Assembly (NCBI GenBank): GCA_035685165.1
Contig: DASRBI010000019.1
Coordinates: forward strand, 248,001-312,000
DNA from: DATFDN01 sp035685165
GTDB taxonomy: Bacteria; Pseudomonadota; Alphaproteobacteria; Acetobacterales; Acetobacteraceae
DNA length: 64,000 bases
Direction of reading: 5' to 3'
Below the pieces are notes generated by a model. It was not told the DNA's origin. It saw only the letters and a program-made list of their open reading frames with translations, and searched no databases. Positions 24,854-34,356 of the stretch are shown here, in pieces (position 1 is the first letter of the stretch; each line of letters begins with the position of its first letter). Made by a program: the position numbers and the translations under genes.

Positions 24854-26086
24854 ATGGATTTCGACGACACGCCGGAGGAGGCCGCCTTCCGCGCCCGTGC
24901 CCGCGCGTTCCTCGATGCCAATGCGGAGCGGCGCAAGCCGGGGCATGTGGAGGGCTACCGGCGCGGGCAGGACAAGCCGGGCGCGCTTGCGGCGGCGAAG
25001 GATTTCCAGCGCCGCAAGGCCGCAGCCGGGTTCGCCGGAATCGCGTGGCCCAGGGAGTGGGGCGGGCAGGGCGGCACGGCGATCCAGGAGGTGATCTACG
25101 CGCAGGAGGAATCGAAATACGAGGTGCTGACCGGCATTTTCGGCATCGGCCTCGGCATGGCGATCCCGACGATCTGCACGCACGGCACGCCCGCGCAGCG
25201 CGACCGCTACGCGCCGCCCGCGCTGCGCGGCGAGGAGGTGTGGTGCCAGTTGTTCTCCGAACCGGCGGGCGGTTCGGATTTGGCGGCGTTGCGCACCCGC
25301 GGCGTGCGCGACGGCAACGAGTGGGTGATCAACGGCCAGAAAATTTGGACTTCGGGGGCGCATTACTGCCAGTTCGGCGTGCTGGTGGCGCGCACCGATT
25401 TCGACGCGCCGAAGCACAAGGGCCTGACCTATTTCATCATGCCGATGAATTCGCCGGGGCTGGAAATAAGGCCGATCCGGCAGATGACCGGCTCGTCGCA
25501 TTTCAACGAGGTGTTCTTCAACGACGTGCGCATCCCCGATGCCAACCGCGTCGGCGAGGTGGGCGAGGGCTGGCGCGTCGCTCTGACCACCTTGATGCGC
25601 GAACGCTACGGGATGCGCGAGGCGCCGGGGCCGGATTTCGCCGAGGTGTTCGAACTGGCGCGCAACCTGGAGCTGGAGGACGGCCCCGCGCTCGACAACG
25701 CGGCGGTGAAGGAGAAGCTGGCGGAATGGTTCACCCGCACCCAAGGGCTTCGTTTCACGCGCTACCGCACCATGACGGCGCTCTCGCGCGGGCAGACGCC
25801 GGGGCCGGAATCCTCGATCACCAAGGTGACGGCATCGAACAAGCTGCAGGAGATCGCCTCCTACGGGCTCGATCTGCTCGGCATGGCGGGCGCGGAGGCG
25901 ACGGCCGACATGCCGCTCGAAGGTCTGTTCGAGGAGGCCCTGCTTTATTCGCCGGCGCTCAGGATCGCCGGAGGGACCGACGAGATCCTACGCAACATCA
26001 TCGCCGAGCGCGTGCTCGGGCTCCCGGGCGACGTGCGGGCGGACAAGGACGTGCCGTTCAAGGAGATACCGACCGGACCGAGGTGA
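24854..26086 (+). CDS. acyl-CoA dehydrogenase, larger subunit type
   Basis: A 410-aa FAD acyl-CoA dehydrogenase with CQLFSEPAGGSDLAAL, KIWTSGAHY, FFNDVRIPDANRVGEVGEGW and the C-terminal RIAGGTDEILRNIIAERVLG. It follows its shorter homologue and precedes a NIPSNAP gene, each within 13-25 bases, so the three form one operon. The heteromeric arrangement with the upstream protein is inference from gene pairing and from the complementary motifs. Confidence 0.93.
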   Translation: MDFDDTPEEAAFRARARAFLDANAERRKPGHVEGYRRGQDKPGALAAAKDFQRRKAAAGFAGIAWPREWGGQGGTAIQEVIYAQEESKYEVLTGIFGIGLGMAIPTICTHGTPAQRDRYAPPALRGEEVWCQLFSEPAGGSDLAALRTRGVRDGNEWVINGQKIWTSGAHYCQFGVLVARTDFDAPKHKGLTYFIMPMNSPGLEIRPIRQMTGSSHFNEVFFNDVRIPDANRVGEVGEGWRVALTTLMRERYGMREAPGPDFAEVFELARNLELEDGPALDNAAVKEKLAEWFTRTQGLRFTRYRTMTALSRGQTPGPESSITKVTASNKLQEIASYGLDLLGMAGAEATADMPLEGLFEEALLYSPALRIAGGTDEILRNIIAERVLGLPGDVRADKDVPFKEIPTGPR

Positions 26087-26110
26087 ACGACGGGGGATTG
26101 GGGAGAAACA

Positions 26111-26746
26111 ATGATTCACGAATTGCGCACCTACACGCTGCATCCTGGCAAGCTGCCGGCGTTTCTCGATCTGGCGGCGAACGTGTCGCGCCCCGTGCGG
26201 GGCGATGCCTATGGCAAGCTGCACGGCTACTGGGTCTCGGAGTTCGGCACGCTCAACCAGGTCTGGCACCTTTGGGAGTATGCAAGCCTGGACGAGCGGG
26301 CGCGGCTGCGTCTGGCGCTGGCCGCCAACGAACGCTGGCGGACGGAATATGTGGCGAAGGTGCAGCCCTTGATGGTGCGCCAGGACATCCGGCTGCTGGA
26401 GCCCGTGCGTCCGGTGCAGCCGCCCGACGGCGCCGGGCATCTCTACGAGGTACGCATCTATCGCGCCAATGTGGGCAAGGCGCGGCCCTGGGCTAATCTG
26501 TTCAACGCCATCATGCCGGTGCGGGAACGCTATTCGCGCAATGTCGGCATCTGGATGGGCGAGGCGCCGCAGCCGAACGAGATCGTGCATATGTGGGCCT
26601 ATCCCGACCTCAACATCCGCGCCAAGACGCGCGCCGAGGTGGCGGCCGACCCGAAATGGCAGGAGTTCTTGCGCGAGGCCGGCGGGATGCTGGCCGAGAT
26701 GCAAAACACGCTGCTGCTGCCGACGGCGTTCTCGCCGATGAAGTAG
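26111..26746 (+). CDS. NIPSNAP family protein
   Basis: A 211-aa soluble protein made of two ferredoxin-like (dimeric alpha-beta barrel) repeats. The first is ELRTYTLHPGKLPAFL and the second YEVRIYRANVGKARPW, each followed by a VWHLWEY- or VHMWAYPDL-type strand. NIPSNAP proteins are associated with fatty-acid and aromatic catabolism, but their biochemical activity is not established. The position as third gene of the acyl-CoA dehydrogenase operon suggests a role in the same pathway. Confidence 0.9.
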   Translation: MIHELRTYTLHPGKLPAFLDLAANVSRPVRGDAYGKLHGYWVSEFGTLNQVWHLWEYASLDERARLRLALAANERWRTEYVAKVQPLMVRQDIRLLEPVRPVQPPDGAGHLYEVRIYRANVGKARPWANLFNAIMPVRERYSRNVGIWMGEAPQPNEIVHMWAYPDLNIRAKTRAEVAADPKWQEFLREAGGMLAEMQNTLLLPTAFSPMK

Positions 26747-26758
26747 GGCGCCCCTGCG

Positions 26759-29605
26759 CTACGGCAGGGCTTGTTCCAGCACCCGCACCGAGTGGATTGC
26801 CTCGCGGCCCCCGAGGTCGCGGATCTGATGGCGGCAGGAGGTGCCGTCGGCGACAATAAGATCGTCCGCGCCGGCGGTGCGCACCGCCGGGATGAGCGAC
26901 AGCTCGGCCATCGCGCGGGAGGCGTCCTGCGTCTCGGCCTGATAGCCGAAGCTGCCGGCCATCCCGCAGCAGGAGGAAGCGATCGGCTTCACCGTGAGCC
27001 CCGGGATGCGGCGGAGCGCCGCCAGCACGGCGGGGAAGGCGCCGAGCGATTTTTGGTGGCAATGTCCGTGCACATGCGCGGTGCGGGCGCGCGCGCGCAG
27101 GTGCAGGGCAGGTTTCGTCTGCTCCAAATATTCGGAAAGCAGGTAGGCACGCTCCGCCAGCGCATCGGTCTGCGCGCCGGGCAACAGCGCACGGAACTCG
27201 TCGCGCAGCGTGAGGAGGCAGGAGGGTTCCAGGCCGACCACGGGCAGTCCGCCGGCGAGTGCCGCGAGCGTGCGCCGCGCCTCGGCGCGGGCGCGCTCCA
27301 CCAGCCCGGCGGAGAGGTAGGTCCGCCCGCAGCAAAGGGGGCGCCCGCCGCCATCGGGGACGCGCGGGCGCAGCCCGGCCGCCTCCAGCACGCGCAGGGC
27401 GGCGCGCAGGTTCTCTGGCTCGAAGAAGCGGTTGAAGCAGTCGGCGAACAGCAGCACGTCGCCCGACCCGGCCCCCGCCTCATTGTTACGGAAGAAATCG
27501 CGTCGCGGCGCGGGCAGTGCGCGCTCCGCCGCGAAGCCCAGCCGGGCCGCGATCCGCCGCGCCGGGAGCGAGCCTGCGAGCCAGGGGGCACGCGCTGCCA
27601 GCGGTGCCCAGCGCGGCAGTTCGGCGATCAGGCGCTCGCGCGCAGGCACGCCGCGCCGTGCGGCGCGCGCGGCCAGCACCTCGATCTTCATCTTCGCCAT
27701 ATCGACGCCCGTCGGGCACTCGCGGCGGCACGCCTTGCAGGAGACGCAGAGCTTCAGCGCGTCGAACACCGGGTCGGAGGCAAGCGCATCGGCGCCGAGC
27801 TGGCCCGAAAGTGCCAGGCGTAGCGTGTTGGCCCGCCCGCGCGTGACGTGCTGCTCGTCGCGGGTGACGCGGAAGCTCGGGCACATCACGCCGGCATCGA
27901 AGGCGCGGCACTGGCCGTTGTTGTTGCACATCTCGGCTGCGCCCAGCATCCGGCCGGGATGCTCCGACCAGTCGAGCTTGGGCGTGAACGGCAGCTTGCC
28001 GTAGCCGGGCGGGTAGCGGAACAGCGTGCGGTCGTCCATGCGCGGCGGGCGGACGATGCGGCCGGGATTCAGAAGCCCCGCCGGGTCGAAACTGTCCTTC
28101 ACCGCCTCGAAGGCGCGCACGATCCGTTCGCCGAACATCGGCCGGTGGAACTCGCTGCGCACGATGCCGTCGCCATGCTCGCCGCTGTGGCTTCCTTTGT
28201 ATTCGCGCACGAGCGCGAACGCCTCCTCGGCGACGGCGCGCATCGTCGCCACGTCCGCCGGGTCTTTCATGTTGAGCACCGGCCGCACATGCAGGCAGCC
28301 GACGGAGGCGTGCGCGTACCAGGTGCCCTTGGTGCCGTGACGGGCGAACACGGCGTTCAGCCGCTCGGTGAAATCGGCGAGGTGTTCGAGCCGCACCGCG
28401 CAATCCTCGATGAAGGAGACGGGTTTGCCGTCGCCCTTCATGCTCATCATGATGTTGAGGCCGCCTTCGCGGACAGCGGCGATCTCCGCCTGGAAGGCCG
28501 GGTCGGTCGCACGCACGACGTTCGGGTGGCCGAGATCGCCCATCAACGCTTCGAGCTCGCCGAGCTTGGCGAGCAACGGTGCGTCCTCGTGACCGTGGAA
28601 CTCGACGATCAGCAAACTGTCGGGCTCGCCGATCAGCATCCGCTCGATGGTGGCGCGATAGATCGGAATGTCGCGCCCGAGCTCGATCATGGTGCGATCG
28701 ACCAGTTCGACCGCCTCGGGGTCGAGTGCCACGATGTGCCGCGCTGCCTCCATCGCCGCGCGGAAGGTGGGGAACTGGCAAATGCCGAGCATCTTGCGCG
28801 GCTTGATCGGCGACAGCGCCAGCTCGATCGCCGCCGAAATCGCCAGCGTGCCTTCGGAGCCGACCAGCAGGCGGGCGAGATTCTCGCGGCCCGTGGCGCG
28901 CACCGCCGGTGTCAGCACGTCGATATTGTAACCGCCGACCCGGCGCAGCACTTTGGGGAACCGTGCCTCGATCTCCTCGGCATCCGCCGCGCCGAGCGCG
29001 CGCAGCCGCTGCGCGAGCGCCGCGAGCTGCGGATCCTCGCCCAGATTGTCGCCCACCGGGCCGAAGCGGTGGCGCGAGCCGTCGGCGAGCAGGGCGTCGA
29101 TCGCGCGCACATTGTCGGCCATCAGCCCGTAGCGGATCGACTTCGACCCGCAGGAATTGTTGCCCGCCATGCCGCCGATCGTGCAGCGCGCATGGGTGGA
29201 GGGGTCGACGGGGAAGAAGAGGCCGTGCGGACGCAGCGCCGCGTTGAGGTCGGCGAGCACGAGCCCGGGCTCCACCAGTGCGGTGCGCGCCGCCGGGTCG
29301 ATCGCCAGCACGCGGCGGAGGTGCTTGGAGAAATCGAGCACGATCGCGCGGTTGACGGTCTGCCCGCACTGGCTCGTGCCGCCGCCGCGTGCCAGCACCG
29401 GCGCGCCTTCCTCGCGCGCGATGGCGAGCGTGGCGCCGACATCCTCGATCGTCTCCGGCACGACCACGCCGAGCGGCTCGACCTGGTAGATCGAGGCGTC
29501 GGTCGCGTAGCGGCCGCGGCTTGCTTGATCGAACAGGACGGCGCCCCGAACCTCGCGCCTAAGCCGGGCGGCGAGGGCGGGCGCGCCGGGCGCCAGGGCG
29601 GTCAA
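26759..29605 (-). CDS. FAD-binding and (Fe-S)-binding oxidase (glycolate/D-lactate dehydrogenase type, GlcD-GlpC fusion)
   Basis: A 948-aa protein joining a GlcD/FAD-type D-2-hydroxyacid dehydrogenase (about residues 1-530: PETIEDVGATLAIA, GGGTSQCGQ, LVGSEGTLAI, HSGEHGDGIVR) to an Fe-S electron-transfer module. That module has CNNNGQC ... MCPSF and CVSCKACRRECPTG cluster motifs, and two CCG-type domains (LCCGRTYL, SCCGMAGSFGY). It oxidises a D-2-hydroxyacid and delivers electrons to the respiratory chain. The TTG at 29605, giving an MTALAP start, fits the family's N-terminus; the frame remains open upstream but no ATG exists. It is divergent from a serine-glyoxylate-type aminotransferase, suggesting glycolate/glyoxylate metabolism. 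Confidence 0.9.
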   Translation of the reverse strand: MTALAPGAPALAARLRREVRGAVLFDQASRGRYATDASIYQVEPLGVVVPETIEDVGATLAIAREEGAPVLARGGGTSQCGQTVNRAIVLDFSKHLRRVLAIDPAARTALVEPGLVLADLNAALRPHGLFFPVDPSTHARCTIGGMAGNNSCGSKSIRYGLMADNVRAIDALLADGSRHRFGPVGDNLGEDPQLAALAQRLRALGAADAEEIEARFPKVLRRVGGYNIDVLTPAVRATGRENLARLLVGSEGTLAISAAIELALSPIKPRKMLGICQFPTFRAAMEAARHIVALDPEAVELVDRTMIELGRDIPIYRATIERMLIGEPDSLLIVEFHGHEDAPLLAKLGELEALMGDLGHPNVVRATDPAFQAEIAAVREGGLNIMMSMKGDGKPVSFIEDCAVRLEHLADFTERLNAVFARHGTKGTWYAHASVGCLHVRPVLNMKDPADVATMRAVAEEAFALVREYKGSHSGEHGDGIVRSEFHRPMFGERIVRAFEAVKDSFDPAGLLNPGRIVRPPRMDDRTLFRYPPGYGKLPFTPKLDWSEHPGRMLGAAEMCNNNGQCRAFDAGVMCPSFRVTRDEQHVTRGRANTLRLALSGQLGADALASDPVFDALKLCVSCKACRRECPTGVDMAKMKIEVLAARAARRGVPARERLIAELPRWAPLAARAPWLAGSLPARRIAARLGFAAERALPAPRRDFFRNNEAGAGSGDVLLFADCFNRFFEPENLRAALRVLEAAGLRPRVPDGGGRPLCCGRTYLSAGLVERARAEARRTLAALAGGLPVVGLEPSCLLTLRDEFRALLPGAQTDALAERAYLLSEYLEQTKPALHLRARARTAHVHGHCHQKSLGAFPAVLAALRRIPGLTVKPIASSCCGMAGSFGYQAETQDASRAMAELSLIPAVRTAGADDLIVADGTSCRHQIRDLGGREAIHSVRVLEQALP

Positions 29606-29670
29606 CTTGCGGTCGCTTCCGTGCCGGTGCTGTAACTCGCCTTGCTCTAGCACATCACGCGGTCCCGCAC

Positions 29671-30852
29671 ATGCCCGAGACAAAGCGCCATCCAGCCGGC
29701 CGGCATTTCCTGCAAATCCCGGGACCGACCAACGTGCCCGACCGCGTGCTGCGGGCGATCGACCGGCCCACCATCGACCATCGGGGGCCGGAGTTCGGCG
29801 CGCTCGGGCGCGCGCTGCTCGCCAACCTGCGGAAAGTGTTTCAGACCTCGGGGCCGGTGATCGTCTATCCGGCCTCCGGCACCGGGGCGTGGGAGGCGGC
29901 GCTGACCAACACGCTCTCGCCCGGCGAGCGGGTGCTGATGTGCCGCACCGGCTGGTTCGCCACGCTCTGGCAGGAAATGGCGGAGCGGCTTGGGCTCGAC
30001 CCGCAGTTCATCGACACCGACTGGCGGCGCGGCGCGGATGTGCCCGCGATCGAGGAGGCGCTCACCGCCGACCGCCAGCACCGGATCAAGGCCGTGTGCG
30101 TCGTGCACAACGAAACGTCCACCGGGTGCGCGAGCCGGATCGACGAGGTGCGCGCGGCGATGGACGCGGCGAAACACCCGGCGCTGTTGATGGTCGATAC
30201 GATCTCCTCGCTCGCCTCCATCGACTACCGCCATGACGAGTGGCGGGTGGATGTGACTGTGGCGGGATCGCAGAAGGGGCTGATGCTGCCGCCGGGCCTG
30301 AGCTTCAACGCAGTCAGCGCCAAGGCGCTGAAGGCAGCGGAAACCGCGAAGCTGCCGCGCAGCTACTGGGACTGGCGGCCGATGCTGGCGGCGAACGAAA
30401 GCGGCTACTTTCCCTACACGCCCGGCACCAACCTGCTCTACGGGCTGCACGAGGCCGTGGCGATGCTGCTGGAGGAGGGGCTTCCCAATGTATTCGCCCG
30501 CCACGACCGCTTCGCCGAGGCGACGCGGCGGGCGGTGCGCGCCTGGGGCCTGGACATCCAGTGCGCCGAGCCGCGCCACTACTCGTCTTCGCTGACGGCG
30601 GTGCGGGTGCCGGAGGGACATTCGGCGGATGCGCTGCGGGCGGTGATCCTGGAGCGGCACAACATGAGCCTCGGCAACGGGCTCGGCATCCTGAAGGACC
30701 GGGTGTTCCGTATCGGTCATCTGGGCGATTTCGGCGACTTGCAGCTCATCGGCGCATTGGGCGGGGTGGAGATGGGGCTGCGCGAGGCGGGGGTTCCGCA
30801 CAGCCCGGGCGGGGTGCAGGCGGCGATCGACTACCTCGCGGGCAATCGCTGA
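29671..30852 (+). CDS. serine-glyoxylate-type aminotransferase (class V)
   Basis: A 393-aa PLP enzyme of the alanine/serine-glyoxylate aminotransferase family: LQIPGPTNVPDRVLRAI at the start, HNETSTG (146-152), the Asp in LLMVDTISS and the PLP lysine K202 in AGSQKGLMLPPG. It transfers the amino group of serine to glyoxylate, giving hydroxypyruvate and glycine, as in serine-cycle and photorespiratory-type metabolism. Its divergent partner is a glycolate/lactate-type dehydrogenase that could supply glyoxylate, and hydroxypyruvate could be reduced by one of the hydroxyacid dehydrogenases in the window. That link is inference. Confidence 0.92.
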   Translation: MPETKRHPAGRHFLQIPGPTNVPDRVLRAIDRPTIDHRGPEFGALGRALLANLRKVFQTSGPVIVYPASGTGAWEAALTNTLSPGERVLMCRTGWFATLWQEMAERLGLDPQFIDTDWRRGADVPAIEEALTADRQHRIKAVCVVHNETSTGCASRIDEVRAAMDAAKHPALLMVDTISSLASIDYRHDEWRVDVTVAGSQKGLMLPPGLSFNAVSAKALKAAETAKLPRSYWDWRPMLAANESGYFPYTPGTNLLYGLHEAVAMLLEEGLPNVFARHDRFAEATRRAVRAWGLDIQCAEPRHYSSSLTAVRVPEGHSADALRAVILERHNMSLGNGLGILKDRVFRIGHLGDFGDLQLIGALGGVEMGLREAGVPHSPGGVQAAIDYLAGNR

Positions 30853-31015
30853 GTGGCGATCCGGCTTGACCGGGGCCGAGCGCCTCCCCATGGTCGGTTG
30901 CATGGGCATGGGCTACAGGTCCGCGCGAATTAGCTGCCCGGCGGCTTGCACGAGCGCCGGGACCGAACGCGCCTGACCACCCCATGAGAGCGGCCCAGCG
31001 CCGCCCGGATCACCG

Positions 31016-33817
31016 ATGAGAGATGCCCAACGCGATTACCGCGATACCGTGTTCCTGCCGCGCACGACCTTTCCGATGCGCGGCGACCTGCCCAAGAAGG
31101 AGCCCCGCATCCTCGCCCGCTGGGAGGAGATGGGGCTATGGAAGAAGCTACGCGAACAAAGCCACGGCCGTCCGCCCTTCATCCTGCATGACGGGCCGCC
31201 GTACGCGAATGGCAACATCCATATCGGCACGGCGCTGAACAAGATCCTCAAGGATTTCATCAACCGCTCGCGCCAGATGGGCGGCTACGACGCCGACTAC
31301 ATCCCCGGCTGGGACTGCCACGGCCTGCCGATCGAGTGGCGGATCGAGGAGAAATACCGCGCCGAGGGGCGCGACAAGGACGCCGTTCCTGTTCTGCAGT
31401 TCCGCGCCGAGTGCCGGGAGTACGCGGCGCACTGGATGGCGGTGCAGCGCACCGAGTTCCGCCGCCTCGGGGTGGAGGGTGACTGGGACGGGCGCTATGC
31501 AACGATGGACCTGGCCTCAGAGGCGGCGATCGCCGCCGAGATCGGCAAGTTCCTGCTGAACGGCGCGCTCTATCGCGGGTTGCGGCCGGTGATGTGGTCG
31601 CCGGTGGAAAAGACGGCGCTCGCCGAGGCCGAGATCGAGTACCACGACCATAAATCGACGCAGATCTGGGTGCGGTTCCCGATCGTTACCGCGCGCGACG
31701 CCAGGCTGCGCGGCGCGTCGGTGGTGATCTGGACCACCACCCCCTGGACCATGCCCGGCAACCGCGCCGTCGCGGCGGGGCCCGAGTTCGACTACGCGCT
31801 GATCCAGGTGGACGCGGCGGACGACGGCGCGCTGGTGCGCGCGGGCGACCGTCTGCTGGTGGCGCTGGCGCTGCTGCCGCAGTTCCTCAAGGACACGCGC
31901 ATCGCGACGCATCACGTGCTGCACGTGCTGAAGGGTGCCGATCTTGCGGGCACCGTGTGCGCGCATCCGCTGCGCGGGCGCGGCTACGACCATGACGTGC
32001 CGGTGCTGTTCGGCGACTTCGTGACCACCGAGGCGGGCACCGGGTTCGTGCATATCGCGCCCGGCCACGGCGAGGAGGATTTCGAGCTCGGCCGGGCGAA
32101 CGGGCTTGAGGTGCCGGAGACAGTCGGCGACGACGGCACGTTCAATTCCTGGGTACCGCTGTTCGCCGGCGTGCACGTGTACAAGGCGGCCGATCCGGTC
32201 TGCGCGGCGCTAGCGGAGGCGGGCGGGCTTCTGGGGCGCGGCACGCTGGTTCATTCCTATCCACACTCCTGGCGGTCCAAGGCGCCGCTGATCTTTCGTG
32301 CCACGCCGCAATGGTTCATCCGCATGGACGGCCCCGAACGCATCCGCGAGAAGGCGCTGGAAGCGATCGCGGCGACGCACTTCGTCCCGGAGTCCGGACG
32401 CAACCGCATCGGCAGCATGGTTGCCGCGCGCCCCGACTGGTGCATCAGCCGCCAGCGCGCGTGGGGCGTGCCGATCGCGGTGTTCGTGGAGAAACGCACC
32501 GGCGAGCCCTTGCGCGATCCGGCGGTGGTGCAGCGGATCGTGGAGGCGTTCACCAAGGAAGGTGCGGACGCCTGGTACTCCTCGCCGCCTTCGCGTTTTC
32601 TTGGCAACGACCGCAACCCGGAAGACTACGAGCAGGTGACGGACATCGTGGATGTGTGGTTCGAGTCCGGCTCGACCCACGCTTTCGTGCTGGAAGGGCG
32701 GGGCCTGCCGTGGCCGGCCGACCTTTACCTCGAAGGCTCCGATCAGCATCGCGGCTGGTTTCATTCCTCCCTGCTCGAATCGGTCGGTACGCGCGGCCGG
32801 GCGCCGTTCAAGGCGGTGCTGACGCACGGCTTCGTCAATGACGAGCAGGGCCGGAAAATGTCGAAGTCGCTCGGCAACACCACCGCGCCCGAGGCAGTGC
32901 TGGCGCAGTATGGCGCCGACATATTGCGGCTCTGGGTGATGATGTCGGACACCACCGACGACCTGCGGATCGGGCCGGAAATCCTGAAGCAGCAGGCAGA
33001 GCTTTATCGCCGGCTTCGGAATACGTTGCGCTGGCTGCTCGGCAGCCTCGATGGTTTCACCGAACATGAGCGTGTGGAGCCGGTTGGGATGCCGGAGCTC
33101 GAACGCTGGGTGCTGCACCGGCTGACCGAGCTCGATGCGCGCATCCGTGCCGCGGTGGAAACCTACGACTGGACAGGCGTCTATCCCGAGCTTCATGCGT
33201 TCTGCGCGACTGATCTCAGCGCCTTCTATTTCGACATCCGCAAGGACGCGATCTACTGCGACCGGCCGGACAGTGTGCGCCGGCGCGCCGCGCGCACGGT
33301 GCTCGATCATTTGCATCGCTGCATGACGACGTGGCTGGCGCCCGTGCTCTGCTTCACCGCCGAGGAAGCATGGTGGGCGCGCTTCGGCGAGCAAGCGAGC
33401 GTGCATCTCGAGGTGTTCCCGACGCTGCCCGGGACATGGAGCGACGCCGCGCTCGGCGCGAAATGGGCGCGCATCCGCGATTTGCGGCGGCTCGTCACGG
33501 TGCCGCTCGAGGAGGCGCGGCAGGCCGGACGAATTCGCTCGTCGCTGGAGGCGGCGGTGCGGCTTGGGCTGACCGCCGAGGACCGGGCGTTGCTGAGCGA
33601 TGCCGAATGGGCGGAAATCTGCATTGTATCGCGCCTCGAAACGGAGCCGGCCTCTGCGGAACCGCTGGCCGCCATCGCCGCCGCGCCCGGCGAGAAATGC
33701 GCCCGCTGCTGGCGGGTGCTTGAGGAAGTGGGACACCAACCGGACCATCCCGCGCTCTGCGCCCGCTGCGCGGATGCCGTGGAATCCGGGCTCGTGTGCA
33801 AGGCGGCGGCCGAGTGA
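31016..33817 (+). CDS. ileS: isoleucyl-tRNA synthetase
   Basis: The 933-aa class I synthetase charges tRNA-Ile. It has the HIGH-type motif in PYANGNIHIGTALNK (His69-Gly71), the WDCHGLPIE block, an editing domain (TTPWTMPGNRA) and KMSKS at 614-618. The C-terminal zinc site has four cysteines (KCARCWR ... LCARCAD). Its length is standard. The stop overlaps the GTG start of lspA (GTGA). The order ileS-lspA-DUF3035 is conserved in alphaproteobacteria. The 163 bases upstream of the ATG show no strong ribosome site and no other gene. Confidence 0.98.
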   Translation: MRDAQRDYRDTVFLPRTTFPMRGDLPKKEPRILARWEEMGLWKKLREQSHGRPPFILHDGPPYANGNIHIGTALNKILKDFINRSRQMGGYDADYIPGWDCHGLPIEWRIEEKYRAEGRDKDAVPVLQFRAECREYAAHWMAVQRTEFRRLGVEGDWDGRYATMDLASEAAIAAEIGKFLLNGALYRGLRPVMWSPVEKTALAEAEIEYHDHKSTQIWVRFPIVTARDARLRGASVVIWTTTPWTMPGNRAVAAGPEFDYALIQVDAADDGALVRAGDRLLVALALLPQFLKDTRIATHHVLHVLKGADLAGTVCAHPLRGRGYDHDVPVLFGDFVTTEAGTGFVHIAPGHGEEDFELGRANGLEVPETVGDDGTFNSWVPLFAGVHVYKAADPVCAALAEAGGLLGRGTLVHSYPHSWRSKAPLIFRATPQWFIRMDGPERIREKALEAIAATHFVPESGRNRIGSMVAARPDWCISRQRAWGVPIAVFVEKRTGEPLRDPAVVQRIVEAFTKEGADAWYSSPPSRFLGNDRNPEDYEQVTDIVDVWFESGSTHAFVLEGRGLPWPADLYLEGSDQHRGWFHSSLLESVGTRGRAPFKAVLTHGFVNDEQGRKMSKSLGNTTAPEAVLAQYGADILRLWVMMSDTTDDLRIGPEILKQQAELYRRLRNTLRWLLGSLDGFTEHERVEPVGMPELERWVLHRLTELDARIRAAVETYDWTGVYPELHAFCATDLSAFYFDIRKDAIYCDRPDSVRRRAARTVLDHLHRCMTTWLAPVLCFTAEEAWWARFGEQASVHLEVFPTLPGTWSDAALGAKWARIRDLRRLVTVPLEEARQAGRIRSSLEAAVRLGLTAEDRALLSDAEWAEICIVSRLETEPASAEPLAAIAAAPGEKCARCWRVLEEVGHQPDHPALCARCADAVESGLVCKAAAE

Positions 33818-34347
33818 GGACCGCGCGCGGCCGGGTGTGGCTGGGGCTGACGACCGCGGCCGTGGTGCTTGCCGCCGACCAGGTAAGCAAATGGTGGATC
33901 CTGAACGGGCTCGACCTGCCGCGGATCGGCCAGGTGCGGCTGCTGCCGGTGCTCGATCTGACGATGGTGTGGAACCGCGGCGTGACGTTCGGGATGCTGA
34001 ACGGTCTCGGCGCCTGGTCCGGCCCGGCGATCGCGCTGGTGGCGCTGGTGATCGTCGCCGTCCTGTTCCTTTGGCTCCGGCGCACGACCTCCGCCGTGAC
34101 CGCAATCGCGATAGGCGCGGTGGCCGGCGGGGCGATCGGCAACGTGATGGACCGGCTGCGGCACGGCGCGGTGGTGGACTTCATCCATGCCCACATCGGG
34201 CAATGGTCCTGGTACGTCTTCAACGTGGGCGACGCGGCGATCGTCTGCGGCGTGATCGCGCTGCTGATCGAAAGCCAGTTCGGGCGGGAGCCGAAGCGGC
34301 GGGATGGTCCCACGCCCGACTTGCCCGACCCGGCCTCGCGCGGCTAG
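33814..34347 (+). CDS. lspA: lipoprotein signal peptidase (signal peptidase II)
   Basis: A 177-aa four-segment membrane aspartyl protease that removes the signal peptide of prolipoproteins. The opening helix contains AADQVSKWWI, and the two catalytic aspartates are visible in GNVMDRLRHGAVVDF and FNVGDAAIV. The GTG start overlaps the ileS stop, as in many bacteria. The next gene encodes a predicted lipoprotein that would be one of its substrates. Confidence 0.97.
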   Translation: MRTARGRVWLGLTTAAVVLAADQVSKWWILNGLDLPRIGQVRLLPVLDLTMVWNRGVTFGMLNGLGAWSGPAIALVALVIVAVLFLWLRRTTSAVTAIAIGAVAGGAIGNVMDRLRHGAVVDFIHAHIGQWSWYVFNVGDAAIVCGVIALLIESQFGREPKRRDGPTPDLPDPASRG

Positions 34348-34356
34348 AGGCGAGCC

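Noticed and set aside
28000..29640. A 595-codon plus-strand frame opposite the FAD/Fe-S oxidase
   Set aside because: It is antisense to a gene with clear FAD and Fe-S motifs; the composition is that of a codon-bias shadow.
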